Of a stretch of DNA of 5,008 nt, positions 1 to 3,166 are shown piece after piece. How positions within the stretch are numbered: position 1 is the first letter of the stretch; each line of letters starts with the position of its first letter. Location: assembly GCA_030630065.1 (NCBI GenBank), contig DAOVNU010000074.1, forward strand, positions 1 through 5,008, read 5' to 3'. Origin of the DNA: a bacterium (lineage in GTDB: Bacteria; Ratteibacteria; UBA8468). Position numbers and translations under genes: made by a program. Below the pieces are notes generated by a model that was not told the DNA's origin, did not search any database, and saw only the letters and a list, made by a program, of their open reading frames with translations.

Positions 1-658
1 GTGATTTTGTCAGAAGAAGGGAAAGAAGCGCAAGAACAAGAAAAGGAATGAGGATGGACTTTTCTAAAATGCTTTTTTTAAATTGAGAAATAAGCAAGGA
101 TAAGGAGATTGGAATCAGGAGGATAATATAGCCGGCAAAGAAATTCTTATTGCCAAATCCGGCATTAACTATATGAAATTTGCAAAAATCACTTATTGCC
201 CAGAGGCAGAGCAGAATTCCGGAAGTAAACCAGAACAAGAAAATTCCTTTAGGATAACCTCCTACACCCCCACCTATCTGCTCTTTCCCATCCACCGGAT
301 GGGAGCCCTTCCTCGAGGGGGAGGATAGAGGAGAGGGGGAAGATGAGAGTAAATTAAATGTTAGAAAAAAAATGGCTAAATAGGTAAAGAGCTCATTAAG
401 TTCTTTAACCCCGGCATATTTATAGGAAGAAAAAATGAAGGAAAAGATGTTAATTAAAAACCAGAGGCAAATAAAAATGGTTAAAGGAAAAGGAAATTGC
501 AATCTTTTCTTCTGCAGTAAAAAGGTTAGAAGAATAAATAAGACCAGGATTTGGGCCAAAGCAAACTTGATTAAGGTATAATCAAAAAGTTTTTTACAGA
601 TTATTAAAGGAACAAAAAAGAGAAAGAGGATAAATAAGAGTGCGGGGATTTTATTCAT
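1..658 (-). CDS. O-antigen ligase / Wzy_C-family polytopic membrane protein (3' end outside window)
   Basis: An open frame runs from ATG at 658 to the window edge (219 codons, no stop), so the C-terminal half is missing. The protein is rich in Phe, Leu and Ile. Likely membrane helices lie at about residues 3-20, 28-48, 60-79, 90-106, 139-159, 172-192 and 200-217. Residues 166-178 read AGFGNKNFFAGYI, the FGNxNFFAG signature typical of the O-antigen ligase/polymerase family, followed by a helix ending LLLTKS, also typical. Members transfer lipid-linked glycans to lipid A core, or to pilin in the PilO/PglL branch. The donor and acceptor here cannot be read from the sequence. Residues about 107-136 are a hydrophilic Ser/Pro/Gly insert encoded by a GC-rich palindromic repeat, in the loop between helices 4 and 5. 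There is no clear Shine-Dalgarno, and 658 is the only ATG in frame. The frame remains open upstream through the terminator, but that part looks non-coding. Family call fairly sure; exact role not. Confidence 0.85.
   Translation of the reverse strand, partial: MNKIPALLFILFLFFVPLIICKKLFDYTLIKFALAQILVLFILLTFLLQKKRLQFPFPLTIFICLWFLINIFSFIFSSYKYAGVKELNELFTYLAIFFLTFNLLSSSPSPLSSPSRKGSHPVDGKEQIGGGVGGYPKGIFLFWFTSGILLCLWAISDFCKFHIVNAGFGNKNFFAGYIILLIPISLSLLISQFKKSILEKSILIPFLVLALLSLLLTKS
252..340. repeat. GC-rich palindromic repeat inserted in frame in the ligase-like gene
   Basis: This GC-rich island sits inside an AT-rich membrane-protein gene. Its centre is a hairpin, TCCCATCC (286-293), loop ACC, GGATGGGA (297-304). 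A smaller perfect palindrome, CCTCGAGG, lies at 311-318. The outer parts are imperfectly complementary, with C-rich blocks at 258-273 facing G-rich blocks at 315-339. Read on the minus strand it encodes roughly residues 107-136, low-complexity Ser/Pro then VDGKEQIGGGVGG, without interrupting the frame. Exact ends are uncertain. It is unrelated in sequence to the repeats in polA. Confidence 0.6.
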
Positions 659-662
659 CTTA

Positions 663-700
663 AGAAAAAAAAGAGCACCGGGAAAACCCGGTGCTCTTTT
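663..700 (-). terminator. Rho-independent terminator after the prepilin genes
   Basis: A perfect 12-bp stem (671-682 pairs with 687-698, AAGAGCACCGGG / CCCGGTGCTCTT) closes a 4-nt loop. On the minus strand it is followed by eight T (670-663). It starts 19 bases after the stop codon of the second prepilin gene, so it should end that transcript. On the plus strand only four T follow, so bidirectional use would be weak. Its T tract ends four bases before the ATG of the ligase-like gene. Confidence 0.93.
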
Positions 701-717
701 AGCCAACTTGACATAAA

Positions 718-1281
718 CTATTTAGCAACCGCGTAATTTAAATCAGCGATATTAGGAACATCGCCCGCGACGCAATCTTTCACATCGAACCATTCTGCAT
801 GCCCATCAACAAAGAGGACATTAGCGCCTTCGGTCGCATGGTTGGCACTGCCATTAGTTGGAAGCTCGTCAGCGGCAACCGCGGTATCGGTCATCGTCCT
901 TTCTGAAAGGGCACGGATGGAGTAACTGTAAGAGCAGTAGGAACCGGTAGTATCCGTAAACGTCGCCTCATCTATGGCTGTGGTTTCTGTAGCAGACGGA
1001 CAGACAAAGATTCCCAGTGACCTTGTATACCTTGGATGCAAAAGAGCAAAGGAACCACCCTCGGTGACTGAATAGTCCGCAGCATTTGCCGGGAATTGGT
1101 CTTCACTATCCTGGGCGTACATATGAACTGCCAGACCAATCTGCTTTAGGTTACTCAGACAGGTTGCTCTTCTCGCCTGCTCCCTGGCGCGGGAAAGGGC
1201 CGGTAATAGCATTGCCGCTAAGATGGCAATAATGGCTATTACCACAAGTAATTCTATTAAGGTAAAACCTTTTCGTTTCAT
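718..1281 (-). CDS. Type IV prepilin-like protein, H-Xn-DG type (second of tandem pair)
   Basis: A 187-residue protein beginning MKRKG^FTLIE, a short basic leader with the class III (prepilin peptidase) site after Gly5 and the conserved Glu at mature position 5, then a hydrophobic helix to about residue 28. It should be inserted in the inner membrane, cleaved and methylated, and assembled in a pilus- or pseudopilus-like fibre. No peptidase or assembly ATPase gene is in the window. The C-terminal part has CPS (94-96), SYCSYSY (114-120) and HATEGANVLFVDGHAEW (148-164). The last resembles the H-X9-DG pseudopilin motif but has ten residues between His and Asp. Cysteines are at 41, 94, 116 and 170. 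I chose ATG at 1281 over an in-frame GTG at 1290 because that GTG is part of the Shine-Dalgarno, and the result matches the leader length of the upstream paralogue. Stop TAG at 718-720. Specific function unknown. Confidence 0.93.
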   Translation of the reverse strand: MKRKGFTLIELLVVIAIIAILAAMLLPALSRAREQARRATCLSNLKQIGLAVHMYAQDSEDQFPANAADYSVTEGGSFALLHPRYTRSLGIFVCPSATETTAIDEATFTDTTGSYCSYSYSIRALSERTMTDTAVAADELPTNGSANHATEGANVLFVDGHAEWFDVKDCVAGDVPNIADLNYAVAK

Positions 1282-1286
1282 TTCTT

Positions 1287-1296
1287 TCACCCCCTT
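1287..1296 (-). promoter_or_regulatory. Ribosome binding site fixing the start of the second prepilin gene
   Basis: The minus strand reads AAGGGGGTGAAAGAAATG, with the ATG at 1281-1279. The GGGGGTGA at 1294-1287 is a strong Shine-Dalgarno and contains the GTG that would otherwise be an alternative start. The upstream paralogue has the same arrangement (AGGGGGTGAAAAAGAAATG), which supports this choice. Confidence 0.85.
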
Positions 1297-1328
1297 CGTA
1301 TGTACTTTTTACACATCCCCTTTTCCTT

Positions 1329-1895
1329 TTAGTTGGTATCCCCTGGCTTTGTCAGACAATTCAGGTCTAAGGCAGGCTGTGTAGTAAGAGCGGCCTCTAC
1401 CTTCTTCTTGTCAGCCCATTTTGCATGTCCATCGACGTAGAGGACGTTTACTCCTTCCGTTGTATGATTGTCCGTTTTAACAAGTTGTATCGTACCACCT
1501 ACTCCATAATCCTCAGCATCGTCAGCCATAATTACCGAGTCCGAGTTGGCCTGCTCATCTAAACCCTCATAATAGGCATAGGAGCAATAACGGACATTGA
1601 GAGGGATGTCACTGGGACAATGGAACAGTTTCGTACCCCCGGTTGCATATCTCTGCTGGAAATCACAAACTACACCTGAACCTGTGAAAGCTCCAACCAG
1701 TGGCGGGAAGTCCTCCTCAAAGTCCTGGGCGTACATATGCATCGCCAGACCAAGTTGCTTGAGGTTGCTGATACAGACACCTCTTCTTGCCTGCTCTCTG
1801 GCTCTTGCTAATGCCGGTAATAGCATTGCCGCCAAAATGGCAATGATGGCTATTACCACCAGCAATTCAATCAACGTAAAACCTTTTCTTCTCAT
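1329..1895 (-). CDS. Type IV prepilin-like protein, H-Xn-DG type (first of tandem pair)
   Basis: A 188-residue protein starting MRRKG^FTLIE, with a five-residue leader, a prepilin peptidase site, Glu5 of the mature protein, and an N-terminal helix to about residue 28. The first 58 residues are nearly the same as those of the downstream paralogue (RAREQARR, SNLKQLGLAMHMYAQD), also at the DNA level. The middle is diverged. CPSD (93-96), RYCSYAY (102-108) and HTTEGVNVLYVDGHAKW (144-160) are shared landmarks; His to Asp spacing is ten residues. Cysteines are at 41, 77, 93, 104 and 180, and C93/C104 could form a disulfide, by analogy with pilin D-regions (inference). A good promoter and Shine-Dalgarno lie directly upstream. 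The gap to the second prepilin gene is 47 bases with no terminator, so the two are co-transcribed. Function is probably a minor or major pilin-like subunit; whether it forms pili, a secretion pseudopilus or a surface layer cannot be told. Confidence 0.93.
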   Translation of the reverse strand: MRRKGFTLIELLVVIAIIAILAAMLLPALARAREQARRGVCISNLKQLGLAMHMYAQDFEEDFPPLVGAFTGSGVVCDFQQRYATGGTKLFHCPSDIPLNVRYCSYAYYEGLDEQANSDSVIMADDAEDYGVGGTIQLVKTDNHTTEGVNVLYVDGHAKWADKKKVEAALTTQPALDLNCLTKPGDTN

Positions 1896-1902
1896 TTCTT
1901 TT

Positions 1903-1911
1903 TCACCCCCT
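1903..1911 (-). promoter_or_regulatory. Shine-Dalgarno of the first prepilin gene
   Basis: The minus strand shows AGGGGGTGA at 1911-1903, seven bases before the ATG at 1895. It is close to the 16S anti-SD complement and is shared with the second prepilin gene. Confidence 0.8.
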
Positions 1912-1925
1912 TTTTATTTCTATTT

Positions 1926-1954
1926 ATTCTACTTCAAATTTCCTTCTTTGTCAA
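1926..1954 (-). promoter_or_regulatory. Sigma-70-type promoter for the prepilin pair
   Basis: On the minus strand a consensus -35 TTGACA (1954-1949) is separated by exactly 17 bases from TAGAAT (1931-1926), one mismatch from the consensus -10. Transcription would start near 1919, leaving about 24 bases of leader that includes the Shine-Dalgarno. The whole element lies in the 89-base gap after the small membrane protein gene. That gap contains no obvious terminator hairpin, so read-through from the polA unit may add to it. An AT-rich stretch lies upstream of the -35. Confidence 0.8.
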
Positions 1955-1984
1955 ATGCTGTATCTTAACTATTTCTATTCTACC

Positions 1985-2389
1985 TCAATTTTTTACTTTT
2001 GTCAATAGCAACCAGAATCTCCGGGTATCTTTTATGCCATAAAGACCGGTTGCGGTAAAAACGACTAAACCAAGGAGAATTAAGGTAACCGGTAAAAAGA
2101 GATTTTTTTCTTCCCGGGATTCTTTTACATTCGGCTCCTCAATCACTATCCCCTCATCGGTCATCTCTACCTCTTCTTCACTTGAGACCGCCGTAGGTGC
2201 CACTGTTAGGATGATTCCATGACAAACCAATCCCAAACCCACAATCAAGGTAAGCGAAACAAGTAAAATCCCTTTTTTCTTTTCTCCGTTATACCATTGT
2301 CCCCAGCCAGGCACAAGGGAGGATAAGAGCATCGCCCTCCGTGAATTTCTTCTTCTCCCTTTAATCGTTTTATAGATTATTTCCTGCAT
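1985..2389 (-). CDS. Small membrane protein with PGWGQ-YNG motif (DUF5683/TM2-like)
   Basis: A 134-residue protein. A basic N-terminus (KGRRRNSRR, residues 10-18) is followed by LLSSLVPGWGQWYNGEKKKG (21-40). The PGxGQxYNG motif is typical of small DUF5683- or TM2-like membrane proteins whose role is not established. Two transmembrane helices are visible, about 40-65 and 97-118. They are joined by an acidic linker (69-95, rich in Glu, with Asp), and the C-terminal tail is short and basic. By the positive-inside rule both ends are probably cytoplasmic, with the acidic linker outside. Its ATG follows the TAA of the upstream gene with no base between, so translation is probably coupled. The upstream Shine-Dalgarno is weak (GAGTGG). 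No signal peptide or catalytic motif is seen. It is a real gene on position and composition; function unknown. Confidence 0.75.
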   Translation of the reverse strand: MQEIIYKTIKGRRRNSRRAMLLSSLVPGWGQWYNGEKKKGILLVSLTLIVGLGLVCHGIILTVAPTAVSSEEEVEMTDEGIVIEEPNVKESREEKNLFLPVTLILLGLVVFTATGLYGIKDTRRFWLLLTKVKN

Positions 2390-3166
2390 TTAATAGTTCC
2401 ACTCAATATTTTTTACCCTTTCATAGAGGGAGGCGATTGGTTTAGTTCCTCCCTTCTCTATCGGCAGGAAAATCATAAAGAGGTCCATTGATTTGCCTTT
2501 CTCCAACCTTTTCCTCTGGCTTCTACCTTTAACATAATTTACATAGATAAAGTCCTCCTGCTTGCCCAATAAACCGGGGGTAATCAAACCAATGCCCTCT
2601 CCTTTTCCCGCATGCGCATAAATCCAGGGTTTTATTCCAATCTTCGTCCTTCGAGTAATCCTGCCTCTGCCGGGAAGTTTCATCGTAACCACCTTTCCTC
2701 TCCCCGGAACAGAATAGTATTTAAGGGAATCACTGATTCCCCAATTCATTATACAAAGAACCTTATCTTCCCCTAAATAGCGAAATTTAGTCATCACAAT
2801 CAGACAGGGAAGATTTTTTCTGATTTCCAGATTCAACTCCAGTTCATAGTCCTTGAGAACGTTGCCTTCAAGGTCTTTAAGCGAACAGACCAATCGGACA
2901 ATCTTGCGGTCGGGTTTATCCATTACTACCTTAATTCTTTTTTTCTTGTCTACCGTCATATCCTTCCTGTTGGTAGAATCCTTGCCGGCAAAATAGGCGA
3001 GGTAATTCCCGGTCCTGATAAAATCCGGCTCAACGATGTAGAGATTGTTCTTTGTCTTTAAAATTACTCCTGACTGCGCAATCTTATAGCCAAAATCATC
3101 GGCAGCAAGAAAAGTTGAGCCCAAAAACAATAATGCTAAGACCAAATAGATTAAACTTTTTTTCAT
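2390..3166 (-). CDS. Secreted or periplasmic protein of unknown function
   Basis: A 258-residue protein with a clear signal peptide: MKKS, a hydrophobic core (residues 5-20), and FLAADD, giving likely cleavage near residue 21 or 22. There is no lipobox Cys. The remainder alternates short hydrophobic strands with polar turns (for example DYELELNLEI 107-116 and LPCLIVMTKFRYL 119-131), suggesting a beta-sandwich. WIYAHAGKGEGIGLITPG (181-198) recalls the late strands of galactose-mutarotase-like or carbohydrate-binding folds, but this is only a resemblance. I do not recognise the family. The mature part is strongly basic (many Lys and Arg). The ATG (3166-3164) overlaps the polA TGA as ATGA, and a good Shine-Dalgarno GGAG sits five bases upstream inside polA. 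Stop TAA at 2390-2392 abuts the next gene. It is likely exported by Sec to the periplasm or cell surface; substrate unknown. Confidence 0.8.
   Translation of the reverse strand: MKKSLIYLVLALLFLGSTFLAADDFGYKIAQSGVILKTKNNLYIVEPDFIRTGNYLAYFAGKDSTNRKDMTVDKKKRIKVVMDKPDRKIVRLVCSLKDLEGNVLKDYELELNLEIRKNLPCLIVMTKFRYLGEDKVLCIMNWGISDSLKYYSVPGRGKVVTMKLPGRGRITRRTKIGIKPWIYAHAGKGEGIGLITPGLLGKQEDFIYVNYVKGRSQRKRLEKGKSMDLFMIFLPIEKGGTKPIASLYERVKNIEWNY

Noticed and set aside
252..340. CRISPR array or riboswitch in the GC-rich block
   Set aside because: There are no regularly spaced direct repeats, and the block lies in the middle of a coding frame.
708..736. Plus-strand TTGACA at 708-713 as a promoter
   Set aside because: There is no acceptable -10 at 16-18 bases, and no plus-strand gene follows.
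1282..1290. GTG start at 1290 for the second prepilin
   Set aside because: The GTG is within the Shine-Dalgarno GGGGGTGA, and starting at ATG 1281 gives the same leader length as the paralogue.
1597..1968. Plus-strand open frame of 123 codons
   Set aside because: It lies antisense to the first prepilin gene and its promoter, has no family resemblance or good ribosome site, and is explained by the complementary coding strand.
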